Shown here: positions 50,915 to 59,068 of the stretch, one piece after another
Layout: each line of letters begins with the position of its first letter
Position numbering within the stretch: position 1 is the stretch's first letter
NCBI RefSeq assembly: GCF_030209435.1
Contig: NZ_JARVRX010000011.1
Location: 211,187-275,186, forward strand
Reading direction: 5' to 3'
Origin: Mycolicibacterium sp. lyk4-40-TYG-92
GTDB taxonomy: Bacteria; Actinomycetota; Actinomycetes; Mycobacteriales; Mycobacteriaceae
DNA: 64,000 bases
Notes under the pieces: model-generated
What the model was told of the DNA's origin: nothing
The model's database searches: none
Seen by the model: only the letters and a program-made list of their open reading frames with translations
Program-made: the position numbers and the translations under genes

Positions 50915-51757
50915 GTGGGTGAAGCGAGGCGGACTTATGGCGTCCCAGAACACGAGGCGACCTGGGACAGCGTCGACTACCTCCTTGCCGACTGGGCCCG
51001 GGAACGCCCAGATCTGGATTTCAGCCCGCTGGCGGTCGTGTACCGGATGGGGCAGGTGCGCCGACTGTTGGAGCAGCGCATGGCGGAGGTGTTCGCGCGG
51101 CACGGGCTGACCGCCGCCGACTTCCTCGTGATCGTCACGCTGCGGCGCGCCGGGCAGCCCTATCGCATGCCCCAAGCGCGGTTGATGGACGCGCTGGGGC
51201 TCACCTCGGGCACCGTGAGCCTGCGGCTCGAGCGGTTGGTGAAGGCCGGCAGTGTGATCCGCGAGCCCGATCCGAATGACCGGCGCGGCAGCATCATTCA
51301 GCTGAGCGAGTCGGGTCTACAGCTCTTCGATGCGGTGGCGCCCGAGCATCTGGCCAACGAGGACCGCCTGTTGTCGGCGCTCACGGCCGGCCAGCGCACC
51401 GAACTGGCCGGGCTGCTTCGTCACCTGCTCGTCTCACTGGAACCGCCGCGAACCTCGGCGGACGCGTACCTGGGGATGTCGCTCGAACCGGCGCATGTCG
51501 CCCGCACTCTGCGCACCGCCGTCGGCCTGAGTGACACCGCGGGGCTGCTGGTGTCGACGGTCGAGGTGGGTAGTCCGGCCGCGGCCGCCGAACTGCAGCG
51601 CGGAGATCTGATCACGGAGGTCGCGGGGGCGCCGGTGTCCAATCTCGGCGCCCTGGCCGTGGCCCTTGCCGAACTGGATGAGGGGGCAGCCGTCGAACTT
51701 GTGGTGCTGCGCGGCGACGAACCGCGCCGAGTGGTGCTGCGACGGCCGTCGACTTGA
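50915..51757 (+). CDS. MarR regulator fused to a PDZ domain
   Basis: 280 aa. MarR part at residues about 40-175: HGLTAADFLVIVTLRRAG, RLMDALGLTSGTVSLRLERLVKAG (recognition helix), and the wing EPDPNDRRGSIIQLSESG. C-terminal PDZ domain at residues about 183-278: AYLGMSL, then DTAGLLVSTVEVGSPAAAAELQRGD and LITEVAGAPVSNLGALAVAL, as in HtrA-type PDZ. No protease or membrane segment. TATCGT (50902-50907) 7 nt before the GTG indicates leaderless mRNA. The PDZ may sense a peptide end or hydrophobic ligand; inference. Confidence 0.9.
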   Translation: MGEARRTYGVPEHEATWDSVDYLLADWARERPDLDFSPLAVVYRMGQVRRLLEQRMAEVFARHGLTAADFLVIVTLRRAGQPYRMPQARLMDALGLTSGTVSLRLERLVKAGSVIREPDPNDRRGSIIQLSESGLQLFDAVAPEHLANEDRLLSALTAGQRTELAGLLRHLLVSLEPPRTSADAYLGMSLEPAHVARTLRTAVGLSDTAGLLVSTVEVGSPAAAAELQRGDLITEVAGAPVSNLGALAVALAELDEGAAVELVVLRGDEPRRVVLRRPST

Positions 51758-51792
51758 GTACATGATTTCTTGAATACAGAAAATGATGTACT
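51757..51792. promoter_or_regulatory. Operator/promoter of the CmtR-like gene
   Basis: AGTACATGATTT (51757-51768) and AAATGATGTACT (51781-51792), arms matching 11 of 12. The right arm overlaps the -10 TACTGT (51789-51794), so binding blocks the leaderless promoter. The left arm begins on the last base of the marR-PDZ stop. Confidence 0.72.
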
Positions 51793-51801
51793 GTCGGCGG
51801 C

Positions 51802-52140
51802 GTGGCGACACTGCAGCACACCGACGCCCTTGCTCGGTTCGGTCATGCCCTGTCCGATTCGACACGCACGCGAATCCTCTTGAGCCTGAACCGGACTCCG
51901 GGCTATCCGTCCGACCTGGCCGAGCAACTCGGCGTCTCCCGGCAGATCCTCTCCAACCACCTGACGTGTCTGCGGGGCTGTGGCCTGGTGGTGGCGGTGC
52001 CGGAAGGCCGTCGCATGCGATACGAACTGGCGGACCGCCGCATCGGCCGGGCGCTGGACGACCTCATGGGGCTGGTCCTCGCCGTGGATCCCGACTGCGT
52101 GTGCGTCGGCGCCGACGGCGAGCCGTGCGGGTGCGCCTGA
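51802..52140 (+). CDS. ArsR/SmtB-family metal sensor, CmtR-like
   Basis: 112 aa. Winged helix: ARFGHALSDSTRTRILLSLN, LAEQLGVSRQILSNHLTCLRGCGLV. The two Cys in HLTCLRGCG correspond to the Cd/Pb ligands of CmtR. The third ligand is expected near the C-terminus, where DPDCVCVGADGEPCGCA offers four. So a thiolate metal sensor (Cd, Pb or similar) is likely. GTG start, TACTGT 7 nt upstream: leaderless. The stop overlaps the transporter start (TGATG). Confidence 0.88.
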   Translation: MATLQHTDALARFGHALSDSTRTRILLSLNRTPGYPSDLAEQLGVSRQILSNHLTCLRGCGLVVAVPEGRRMRYELADRRIGRALDDLMGLVLAVDPDCVCVGADGEPCGCA

Positions 52141-52778
52141 TGACGCTCACCGAGGTCCGGCGCGGGCAGCTGGCGCGGCGCATCCGGTGGCTGGTCGCGG
52201 CGACCATCACCTACAACGTGATCGAAGCCGTCGTGGCGCTGGCGGAAGGGGCTCGGGTGTCGTCGGCAGCGCTGGTCGGTTTCGGCCTCGATTCGGTGAT
52301 CGAGGTGTCCTCGGCCGCCGCAGTCGCCTGGCAGTTCGCGGGCGCCGACCCGGAAGCTCGCGAGAAGACCGCGCTGCGCATCATCGCGTTCTCGTTCTTC
52401 GCGCTGGCCGCCTACGTGATGGTCGACGCGGTCCGCGCCCTGCTGGGCTTCGGTGAGGCCCGGCACTCGACCATCGGCATTGTTCTTGCGGCCGTGAGTC
52501 TGGCCGTCATGCCGGTGCTGTCGTTCGCGCAGCGCCAAGCCGGCCGCGAGCTCGGATCCCGTTCGGCGGTAGCCGATTCCCAGCAGACACTGCTGTGCAC
52601 CTACCTGTCGGCTGCGCTGCTGATCGGCCTGTTGGTGAACGCGGTCCTTGGGTGGTCGTGGGCCGACCCGATCGCCGCAGTGGTGATTGCGGGGATCGCG
52701 GCGAAGGAAGGCGTCAACGCATGGCGGGGCGACGCCTGTTGTGCGCCCGTCGTTGGTGGGCGTGGTTGCTGCGACTGA
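52140..52778 (+). CDS. Cation diffusion facilitator-like transporter, short form
   Basis: 212 aa, six hydrophobic segments. CDF block in SAALVGFGLDSVIEVSSAAAVAW (helix 2) and VADSQQTLLCTYLSAALLIGLLVNAVLG, WADPIAAVVIAGIAAKEG (helices 5-6). It lacks the usual C-terminal cytoplasmic dimerisation domain; instead it ends with a Cys-rich tail DACCAPVVGGRGCCD. Probably exports the metal sensed by the CmtR-like protein, to whose gene it is translationally coupled. Confidence 0.85.
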   Translation: MTLTEVRRGQLARRIRWLVAATITYNVIEAVVALAEGARVSSAALVGFGLDSVIEVSSAAAVAWQFAGADPEAREKTALRIIAFSFFALAAYVMVDAVRALLGFGEARHSTIGIVLAAVSLAVMPVLSFAQRQAGRELGSRSAVADSQQTLLCTYLSAALLIGLLVNAVLGWSWADPIAAVVIAGIAAKEGVNAWRGDACCAPVVGGRGCCD

Positions 52779-52800
52779 TGCGCTGGCGAAGCTGTATAAA

Positions 52801-52840
52801 TTTGCCGCTGGCGTAGTGATTCGGGCGAATCAGCGGCAAT
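52801..52840. terminator. Hairpin after the CDF transporter gene
   Basis: TTGCCGCTG (52802-52810) pairs with CAGCGGCAA (52831-52839), inner GATTCG (52818-52823) with CGAATC (52826-52831 region), a 7-nt bulge on the left. It lies 24 nt after the stop. ATTGCCGCTGATTC recurs at 59152-59165. Confidence 0.55.
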
Positions 52841-52964
52841 GTACGTTGAAATACCCTGCTATTGACTGACTGGCCATTGATGATTTGGATTTGCCATGTG
52901 TGCCACTGGGCAACGTAGTACGGTGCCGGATTAGCTGGTGGGTGATCCAGCGTGAGACCGACGA

Positions 52965-54254
52965 ATGGCAGGTCCCATGGCCGGGAAGCATCGCGAAGCT
53001 CGACGTGCCGCGACGCGGCGATTCTCGCGCGGGGCCACCGCGGCAACTGTCGCCGCTGCCGGCGTCGCGACAGCGTTCAGCACGGCCGCGACGCATGTCC
53101 CGGTGATGTCGGCGCCGGTGGCATTGGCGGCATTGATCACGCCGGCCAACTCGACGGCGCAGTTCTTCGCGGGGTCGCAGTACTACAACCGCGACTGGAG
53201 CCAGTACGGGCAGCCGCAGGTGGTGCCGTTCCTTGCCGGGCCGAACGGGATCGCGAATGCGGTGGCGGCGAATGCCGACGACCCGCGCGGCATCGTCGTG
53301 CTGTCGTCGGGCTGGGGCGCGGGGCAGACGGGCACCGCGATCGGAATCCTGCAGAACCGGAACGATCCCGCGTTCGACAACGTGACGCTCGTGGTGCTCG
53401 ACAACAACACCAACCGCGCCGGCGGCGGGTTCTGGACCACGTACTGGTTCGGTGCACCGTTTCTGCTGACCTCGGCCGCCCCGACGCCGAGCAACACCAA
53501 GGTCCCGATCGTCGACGTCGCCTACGAATACAACGTCAACTCGGATGCGCCGACCTACCCGATCAACGTGCTGGCCGACGCCAACACGTTGGCCGCCTAC
53601 CTCGGGGATTACGGCGTCGAGAGGACGGCGCCGGTGCCGGATGCCGCGCTCGAACCCGTCGCCCCGGGTGCGCAGCACTACCACTACATCGTCGCGCCGG
53701 ACGGCACCGTCGTTGATACGGTGCCGGTTCCGGGGAACATCACCTACGTGACCTTCACGTCGCCCGGGCTGCCGCTGCTGCGTCCGCTGCGAATGATCCC
53801 GGGCGGCAACATCATTGCGGACCCCATCGAGCCGGCGCTGAAGGTGATGGTCGATGCCGGCTACAAGGACAATTCGCCGATACCGCAGAATCCGGGGGAG
53901 ACCCGGCCGGTCGGTCTGTTCCCGTCCGCGGCGGAAACGCAGACCGCCTTGGGGAAGCTGCCCGGTGCCGTCCAGGAGGGTGCGCAGGCGGCGGCGGGTG
54001 ACGCCCCTGCGCCGCTGGCAACGACCCAATCGAGCCCAAAGACGTTGGCCGCGAACACCGATGGGCCGCCGGCCAAGAACCCTGTCGATATGACGGCGGG
54101 GAACAAGGTCGCTCCCCATGTCGGCCTGCCGAACCCGGTCGGCATGGCGAGCCATGCCGCGGGAGCCGTCACCTCGACGGTGGGCGGGTTGGTAAGCGGG
54201 CTGCTCGGCGGGCTGCCGAAGGTGAGTGCCCCCAGCAGCAGCCCGTCGAAATAG
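52965..54254 (+). CDS. Secreted PE-PPE-domain (alpha/beta-hydrolase-like) protein
   Basis: About 429 aa. The N-terminal basic stretch HREARRAATRRFSRG and Ala-rich segment TAATVAAAGVATAFSTAATH form a Tat/Sec-like signal. The PE-PPE domain (about residues 60-290) follows: QYYNRDWSQYGQPQ, IVVLSSGWGAGQTGTAIGI (a GxSxG-like nucleophile elbow is replaced by SSGWGAG), and DVAYEYNVNSDAPTYPINVLADANTLAAYLG. The C-terminal 130 residues are Pro/Ala-rich and low-complexity, ending in Gly/Val. No PE or PPE head is present. Start ATG 52965 or 52977. The enzyme class is probably esterase; not proven. Confidence 0.83.
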   Translation: MAGPMAGKHREARRAATRRFSRGATAATVAAAGVATAFSTAATHVPVMSAPVALAALITPANSTAQFFAGSQYYNRDWSQYGQPQVVPFLAGPNGIANAVAANADDPRGIVVLSSGWGAGQTGTAIGILQNRNDPAFDNVTLVVLDNNTNRAGGGFWTTYWFGAPFLLTSAAPTPSNTKVPIVDVAYEYNVNSDAPTYPINVLADANTLAAYLGDYGVERTAPVPDAALEPVAPGAQHYHYIVAPDGTVVDTVPVPGNITYVTFTSPGLPLLRPLRMIPGGNIIADPIEPALKVMVDAGYKDNSPIPQNPGETRPVGLFPSAAETQTALGKLPGAVQEGAQAAAGDAPAPLATTQSSPKTLAANTDGPPAKNPVDMTAGNKVAPHVGLPNPVGMASHAAGAVTSTVGGLVSGLLGGLPKVSAPSSSPSK

Positions 54255-54255
54255 G

Positions 54256-55878
54256 TCAGTCCGTCCGCGCGGCCAGATCCCGCTTGAGCACCTTGCCGGT
54301 GGGGTTGCGCGGCAGCTCGTCGAGGAACACCACCTCGCGCGGCACCTTGTAGCGGGCGAGGTTGTCCTTGACGAACTGCTTGACCTCCGCCTCCGATACT
54401 TCGATCCCCTTGACGGTAACCACGAAGGCGCACAGGCGTTTTCCGAACTCCTCGTCGTCGACCCCGACGGCGGAGGCCTCCACGATGGCCGGGTGGGTGA
54501 CCAGCAGTTCCTCGACCTCGACGGGGAAGACGTTCTCGCCGCCGGAGACGATCATGTCGTCGTCCCGGCCATCGATATAGAGGCGACCCTTGTCGTCGAA
54601 GTGCCCGACGTCGCCGCTGGCCATCAGGCCGTCGATGAACTCCTTGGTGCCGCCACCGGTGTAGCCTTCGAATTGCGTTGCCGCCCCGACGAATATCCGA
54701 CCCGTTCCGGGGGCGGGCACCTCACGGCCGCTGTCGTCGAAGATCTTGATCCGGCAGCCGAGCATCGGCTTGCCGACCGAGGTGGGCGCGTCGCGGATGT
54801 CGGACGGCGTCGCCATGGTCGCGAGTGCCACTTCCGTTGAGCCGTAGAGGTTGTAGACCACCTCGCCGAGCAGGTCCTGCGCCGCGGTGGCGACGGCGGC
54901 CGGCAATTGCGAGCCGGCGCAGAAGATGGCGCGCAGGCTCGTGGTGTCGTAGCTGCGGACGGTGTCGTCGCCGAGGCCGAGCACGCGCTGCAGCATGACC
55001 GGCACGACGCAGACCGTGGTCGCCTTGTGCCGCTCGATATCCGACAACAGTTGCTCGGCCTCGAACTTGCGGCGCAGCACCAATTTCGAGCCGAGGGCGA
55101 TCGTCATGATGGCGATCAGCAGTCCGGTGCCGTGGAAGAGCGGCGGCCCGATGATGGTGGCTTCGCGGGCCCGCATCGGCAGCCGCTCCAACAGACCACC
55201 CGGCAGGATGAAGCTGCGCGGCTCGGCGCGCGGTGCGCCCTTGGGGGTGCCCGTCGTCCCGCTCGTCAGCAGGATGATCTTTCCCGCCTTGGGCGGTGCG
55301 GGCGGCGCCTTCGGCGAGGCGTCGGCCGCGAGGGCATCGAGATCGTCACTGGCGCTGTCGATGTCGGCGACGAACGTACCGTGCCTGGCCTCGATGTCCG
55401 CGACCAGATCGGTGAACTCGACGTCGTGCACCAGCAGATCGACACCTTCGCGGTTGGCGACCTCGGCCGCCTGGCGGGCCGAGAACGCCGTGTTGAGCCA
55501 CACCGCGTTGACCCCGGCACGCGACGCGGCGAACGCCACGATCAGCGGACCGCGGTGGTTGCGACACAGGATGCCGACGGTATCTCCCGGGGCCAGACGG
55601 GCGCGGAATGCGTTGGCAATTCGGTTGACCGCCTCGTCGAACTCGGCGTACGTCAGCTCGCCGCGTTCGTCGGCGATCGCCGGATAGGCGCCGTGCCGAA
55701 TCGCGGCGATGCGCGGCGCGGCCCCGAACGGCCCGTAGGTGTTGAGCGCCTGGAGGACCTGCACCAACCGGTGCGGCAGGTCGACGCCGATGGCGCCGGC
55801 CCGCACCAATGCCGCGAGGGCGCGGGTTTCGAGGCCGGCCCGCCGGGCCGGCTCGGCAAGCAGTGAGTTCAGGTCCAT
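54256..55878 (-). CDS. Fatty-acyl-CoA synthetase / ligase (FadD12-like)
   Basis: 540-aa ANL-superfamily adenylating enzyme. P-loop-like motif LLTSGTTGTPKGAPR, A5 YNLYGSTEVAL, A7 ASGDVGHFDDKGRLYIDGRDDDMI, and A10 Lys in RNPTGKVLKRDL. Activates a fatty or related acid with ATP and CoA. I start at ATG 55878 with AAGGA 6 nt before; ATG 55884 is possible. FadD12 likeness is by memory. It heads downstream of two SDR genes in the same direction (13-33 nt gaps): a lipid-metabolism operon. Confidence 0.9.
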   Translation of the reverse strand: MDLNSLLAEPARRAGLETRALAALVRAGAIGVDLPHRLVQVLQALNTYGPFGAAPRIAAIRHGAYPAIADERGELTYAEFDEAVNRIANAFRARLAPGDTVGILCRNHRGPLIVAFAASRAGVNAVWLNTAFSARQAAEVANREGVDLLVHDVEFTDLVADIEARHGTFVADIDSASDDLDALAADASPKAPPAPPKAGKIILLTSGTTGTPKGAPRAEPRSFILPGGLLERLPMRAREATIIGPPLFHGTGLLIAIMTIALGSKLVLRRKFEAEQLLSDIERHKATTVCVVPVMLQRVLGLGDDTVRSYDTTSLRAIFCAGSQLPAAVATAAQDLLGEVVYNLYGSTEVALATMATPSDIRDAPTSVGKPMLGCRIKIFDDSGREVPAPGTGRIFVGAATQFEGYTGGGTKEFIDGLMASGDVGHFDDKGRLYIDGRDDDMIVSGGENVFPVEVEELLVTHPAIVEASAVGVDDEEFGKRLCAFVVTVKGIEVSEAEVKQFVKDNLARYKVPREVVFLDELPRNPTGKVLKRDLAARTD

Positions 55879-55891
55879 CGGCATTCCTTTT

Positions 55892-56878
55892 CTATTCCGC
55901 CGCAACGGTTTCGGGCGACTCCGGTGCCGCCTGGGCAGCGGCGGACTCGCCGAACATCGAGTAGACCTTGTTCCGCACCAGGTCGAACGGACGTGGGCTG
56001 AGGGCGTCGGTGAGGGCCGTCAGCTGTCCGGACGGCGGGCTCAACCGGCGCGGCCGGTGCATGATCGCGTCGCACAAGGTGGCCGCAGCCTGCTCGGGCG
56101 TCAGGGTGGGGAAGCGGTCGTACATCTTGGTCGGGGCGATCATCGCGGTCCGCACCAACGGCATGTGCACCGTGGTGAACGTGATGTTCTCCGACACTGT
56201 TTCACCTTGCAACGTGTCGCAGAGTCCGTCCAGTGCCGACTTGCTGGCGATGTAGGCGCCGAAGCGCGGCAGCTTGGTCTGCACGCCGATCGAGGACACA
56301 TTGATGATGTGCCCGAAGCCGCGCTCGCGCATGCCCGGCGTGAACTTCAGGATCAGCTGGACCGGCGCGAAGTAGTTCAGCTGCATGGTCCGCTGGTAGT
56401 CGTGCATGCGGTCATGCGACAGCTCCAGCGAGCGCCGGATGGAGCGGCCGGCGTTGTTGATGAGGATGTCGACGTGACCCAGGTCGGCCAGCACCTGGTC
56501 GGCCATGGCGCCGATGGCGTCGAGGTCACTCAAGTCGCAGGGATAGACGTGCGCGGTTCCGCCGTCGGCGCGGATGTCGTCGGCGACGCGCTCCAGGTTC
56601 TCCCGGGTCCGGGCCACCAGCACGACCTCGCCGCCGGCCGCACCGATGCGGCGGGCGGTGGTCTCACCGATACCCGCCGAGGCGCCGGTGATCACGACGA
56701 TCTTGCCCTTGACGGCGTCTTCGAGGGTGTAGCCGGTGAGCGCGTCGACCACGGTCTGCAGGTAGATCGGGCGGGTCTTGATGGGCGTGTTCATGACGCT
56801 GGCGAACACGGCAAGCGGTTTGGCGCTGACGGCGGCGACGGGCTTGGTCGCCAGTGCGGTGAGGTCGGAGAGATTCAT
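55892..56878 (-). CDS. Short-chain dehydrogenase/reductase (N-terminally extended)
   Basis: 328 aa. After a 55-residue N-terminal extension comes the Rossmann motif VVITGASAGIGETTARRIG, the NNAG motif LINNAGRSI, the catalytic Ser in NVSSIGVQTKLPRF and YIASKSAL (YxxxK). NADP(H) is likely (ARTREN after beta-2). The extension and the C-terminal PRPFDLVRNKVYSMFG are seen in mycobacterial lipid-associated SDRs. Substrate unknown. Confidence 0.88.
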   Translation of the reverse strand: MNLSDLTALATKPVAAVSAKPLAVFASVMNTPIKTRPIYLQTVVDALTGYTLEDAVKGKIVVITGASAGIGETTARRIGAAGGEVVLVARTRENLERVADDIRADGGTAHVYPCDLSDLDAIGAMADQVLADLGHVDILINNAGRSIRRSLELSHDRMHDYQRTMQLNYFAPVQLILKFTPGMRERGFGHIINVSSIGVQTKLPRFGAYIASKSALDGLCDTLQGETVSENITFTTVHMPLVRTAMIAPTKMYDRFPTLTPEQAAATLCDAIMHRPRRLSPPSGQLTALTDALSPRPFDLVRNKVYSMFGESAAAQAAPESPETVAAE

Positions 56879-56911
56879 GGCAGGGGTCCGTTCTTGGGGT
56901 TGCGGGTGGTT

Positions 56912-57703
56912 TCAGCCCAGGGCCCGGCGGGCCAGGCGCAGGGCGGGCAGCAGCAGGGCGTGGGGAGTGATCGAGCCGGTGATGGCCATGAGCTTGACGA
57001 CGGTGCCGGGGATCACCTGGCGGGCGCCGGCCTGCATGCCGTCGACGGCCTGGGCCGCGACGTCCGCGGGGGAGACCTGAGCCGGGCGCAGGCTGAATTC
57101 GTGGGCTGACGCGATCTCGGCCCATTCGGTGGGGACCGGTCCGGGGCACAGCGAGGTGCAGGAGACGCCGGTGCCGCGCAGCTCTTCGTGGACGGCCTCG
57201 GAGAACGAGTTGACGAACGCCTTCGACGCGCCGTAGGTCGCCATGGACGGCATGGGCTGGAAGGCGACGACGGAGGCGACGTTGAGGACGGCGCCCGCGC
57301 CCCGCTCGACCATGCCCGGCAGGACAGCGTGGGTGAGTTCCTGCACCGCAACGACATTGAGCTCTACCTGCTCACGTTCGCGGTCCATCGGCAGGGTGTG
57401 GAAGGCGCCGCTGGTGCCGAAACCCGCGTTGTTGATGAGGCCGGCGACCGGCCGGGTGCGCAGTTCCTCGATCAGGTTCTGGCGTGCCGCGCCGTCGGCG
57501 AGATCGCACGGCCGCACCGTCACGCCGACGCCGTGCTCGGCGCGCAGTTCGTCGGCCAGGGCGTCAAGCCGGTCCTGACGGCGGGCGACCAGATAGAGGC
57601 TGTAGCCGCGGGTGGCGAGCACGCGGGCGAGTTCGGTTCCGATTCCGGACGAGGCACCAGTGATGACGACCTCGGTGGTGCCAGAGGGCTTCGGCAGAGT
57701 CAT
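56912..57703 (-). CDS. Short-chain dehydrogenase/reductase
   Basis: 263 aa. VVITGASSGIGTELARVLA (cofactor loop), LYLVARRQDRL (Arg after beta-2, NADP preference), INNAGFGTSG, NVASVVAFQPMPSMATYGASKAFVNSFSEA (Ser and YxxxK). The C-terminal hydrophobic stretch suggests membrane association. First gene of SDR-SDR-FadD, divergent from merR across a perfect operator. Confidence 0.9.
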   Translation of the reverse strand: MTLPKPSGTTEVVITGASSGIGTELARVLATRGYSLYLVARRQDRLDALADELRAEHGVGVTVRPCDLADGAARQNLIEELRTRPVAGLINNAGFGTSGAFHTLPMDREREQVELNVVAVQELTHAVLPGMVERGAGAVLNVASVVAFQPMPSMATYGASKAFVNSFSEAVHEELRGTGVSCTSLCPGPVPTEWAEIASAHEFSLRPAQVSPADVAAQAVDGMQAGARQVIPGTVVKLMAITGSITPHALLLPALRLARRALG

Positions 57704-57730
57704 GTGGCTCTCATTTCATGTCGACGTGTG

Positions 57731-57755
57731 ACTGTGCCAGTAACACTGGCACAGT
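57731..57755. promoter_or_regulatory. MerR-type operator, perfect 11-bp inverted repeat
   Basis: ACTGTGCCAGT (57731-57741), AAC, ACTGGCACAGT (57745-57755). It lies 28 nt from the SDR start and 15 nt upstream of the merR -10 hexamer TATACT (57771-57776), so it can act on both promoters. Confidence 0.8.
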
Positions 57756-57783
57756 GTGAATGTTGGTGTCTATACTTCGTGGA

Positions 57784-58506
57784 ATGACAGATGTCACAGT
57801 CGAGGAATTCACCATCGACGAACTCGCTGCGCGCACCGGCACGACGGTGCGAACCATTCGCTTCTACAACGAGAGCGGCCTACTGCCGCCGGCTGAGCGG
57901 CGTGGCCGTCTCGCGTATTACGGTGCGCCGCACCGCATTCGGCTCGAGCTGGTGCAGCAGCTGCAGCAGCACGGCTACACCCTCGCGGCCATCACCAAGG
58001 TGCTGGCGCGGCTGCCCGACGGCGCGACGGCCCATGACCTCGCCGTGCGTGCGGCACTTCTCACACCGTGGAGCCCGGCCGAGGACGAGACCGTCGACCT
58101 ACGCGAGCTCGAACAACGCGCTGGTCTGTCGCTGGACGACAGGGCGCTCGAAACCCTCGAGGCGCTGGGTGCCATCCGGCGCCTCGATGACGGCACGTTC
58201 AGCGTCCGGCAGTCGGTGCTCGGCGCGGCCATGAACCTGCGCGACACCAACGTCCCGGCTGAGGACGTCCGCCGCCTGGCCGGCGTCGTCGACAAGCACA
58301 TCGACGCCCTTGCCAATGAGGTGACGGATGTCGTCCTCAGCCGGATTCGGGAAGCCGAGGACCCCAACGCGTACCTCGCGCGGATCGCCAAGGTGGTGCC
58401 CAACTTGCGGCCGCTGGCGGCGCAGATGATGGCCGACCGGTTCACCGCCGCGATCAATCAGGCGGTGCAGGAGCGCGTGGCGGAGCTGGAGATTCCGGCT
58501 AAGTAG
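57784..58506 (+). CDS. MerR family transcriptional regulator
   Basis: 240 aa. N-terminal MerR winged helix: TIDELAARTGTTVRTIRFYNESGLLPPAERRGRLAYYGAPHRIRLELVQQLQQHGYTLAAI. No cysteine metal-binding loop; the long C-terminal effector region (residues 110-240) is helical, as in lipid- or drug-responsive members. TATACT is 7 nt before the ATG: leaderless. It probably controls the divergent SDR-SDR-FadD operon. Confidence 0.88.
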   Translation: MTDVTVEEFTIDELAARTGTTVRTIRFYNESGLLPPAERRGRLAYYGAPHRIRLELVQQLQQHGYTLAAITKVLARLPDGATAHDLAVRAALLTPWSPAEDETVDLRELEQRAGLSLDDRALETLEALGAIRRLDDGTFSVRQSVLGAAMNLRDTNVPAEDVRRLAGVVDKHIDALANEVTDVVLSRIREAEDPNAYLARIAKVVPNLRPLAAQMMADRFTAAINQAVQERVAELEIPAK

Positions 58507-58517
58507 GCCGCAGGCGG

Positions 58518-58976
58518 TTACTTCCGGCGGAGTTGGCAGGTCGCCCTGGTGGTGGCGACGACGGTCCCCTCGGCATCGGTCACGACCGCTTCGACGACGT
58601 ACTCGGACTTGCCGTTCTGGGTGGCCTCGGCCTCGATCCGCGCGATGTCCTCGTCGCTCAGTTCGGCTTGCGCCCGCACGTCGGATTTCGCCGGTGCCGT
58701 GTACTGGATCGACATGTCCTTGACCAGCGGGAAGAACTGGCTCTGGTCGAACGCGGTGAGGGCGAGAATCCCGCCGAGCACCTCGGCGACGGTGAACAGC
58801 ACGCCGGCGTACATGACGCCAAAGTGGTTGCCGTTACCGGCGATTGGGGCCGTCGTGGCGGCGAAGCCGGGACGGACGTCGACGACTCTGACGCCCAAGC
58901 CGTGGGCGGACGGGATGGTGGTCGCGAACATCGAGTTCATGAACTCGAGCTGGGCGGCGTCGGCGGTGTTCGTCAC
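58518..58976 (-). CDS. Hotdog-fold thioesterase (PaaI/DUF4442-like)
   Basis: About 152 aa. Hotdog blocks: AHGLGVRVVDVRPGFAATTAPIAGNGNHFGVMYAGVLFTVAEVLGGIL (the NHFGVMYAGxxF motif corresponds to the active-site helix) and VKDMSIQYTAPAKSDVRAQAEL. I use GTG 58976 because TAGCCT (58984-58989, minus strand) is 7 nt upstream (leaderless); TTG 58994 would put the -10 inside the gene. Convergent with merR. Acyl-CoA or aromatic-CoA thioesterase; substrate unknown. Last host gene before the island. Confidence 0.82.
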   Translation of the reverse strand: MTNTADAAQLEFMNSMFATTIPSAHGLGVRVVDVRPGFAATTAPIAGNGNHFGVMYAGVLFTVAEVLGGILALTAFDQSQFFPLVKDMSIQYTAPAKSDVRAQAELSDEDIARIEAEATQNGKSEYVVEAVVTDAEGTVVATTRATCQLRRK

Positions 58977-59028
58977 GCCGTTCAGGCTATCCAACGCGGT
59001 TAGTCCGGCTACTGACTTCGCGGACTTG

Positions 59029-59068
59029 TGGTGCCCCCACCAGGGCTCGAACCTGGGACCTGCGGATT
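59029..59068 (-). other. Truncated tRNA-Lys 3' end: attachment-site half of an integrated element
   Basis: On the minus strand the sequence from AATCCGC through variable loop AGGTC, T-arm CCAGG-TTCGAGC-CCTGG, acceptor TGGGGGC and ACCA is a perfect 40-nt tRNA 3' half. The AA-TCCGC stem fits tRNA-Lys(UUU), loop CUUUUAA. Upstream of it (59069 on) no anticodon 5' arm, D-arm or 5' acceptor follows, so it is not a working tRNA. Site-specific integrases use such 3' halves as att core. The host lies to the left and the element to the right; the intact tRNA-Lys should be at the other end. Confidence 0.82.
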
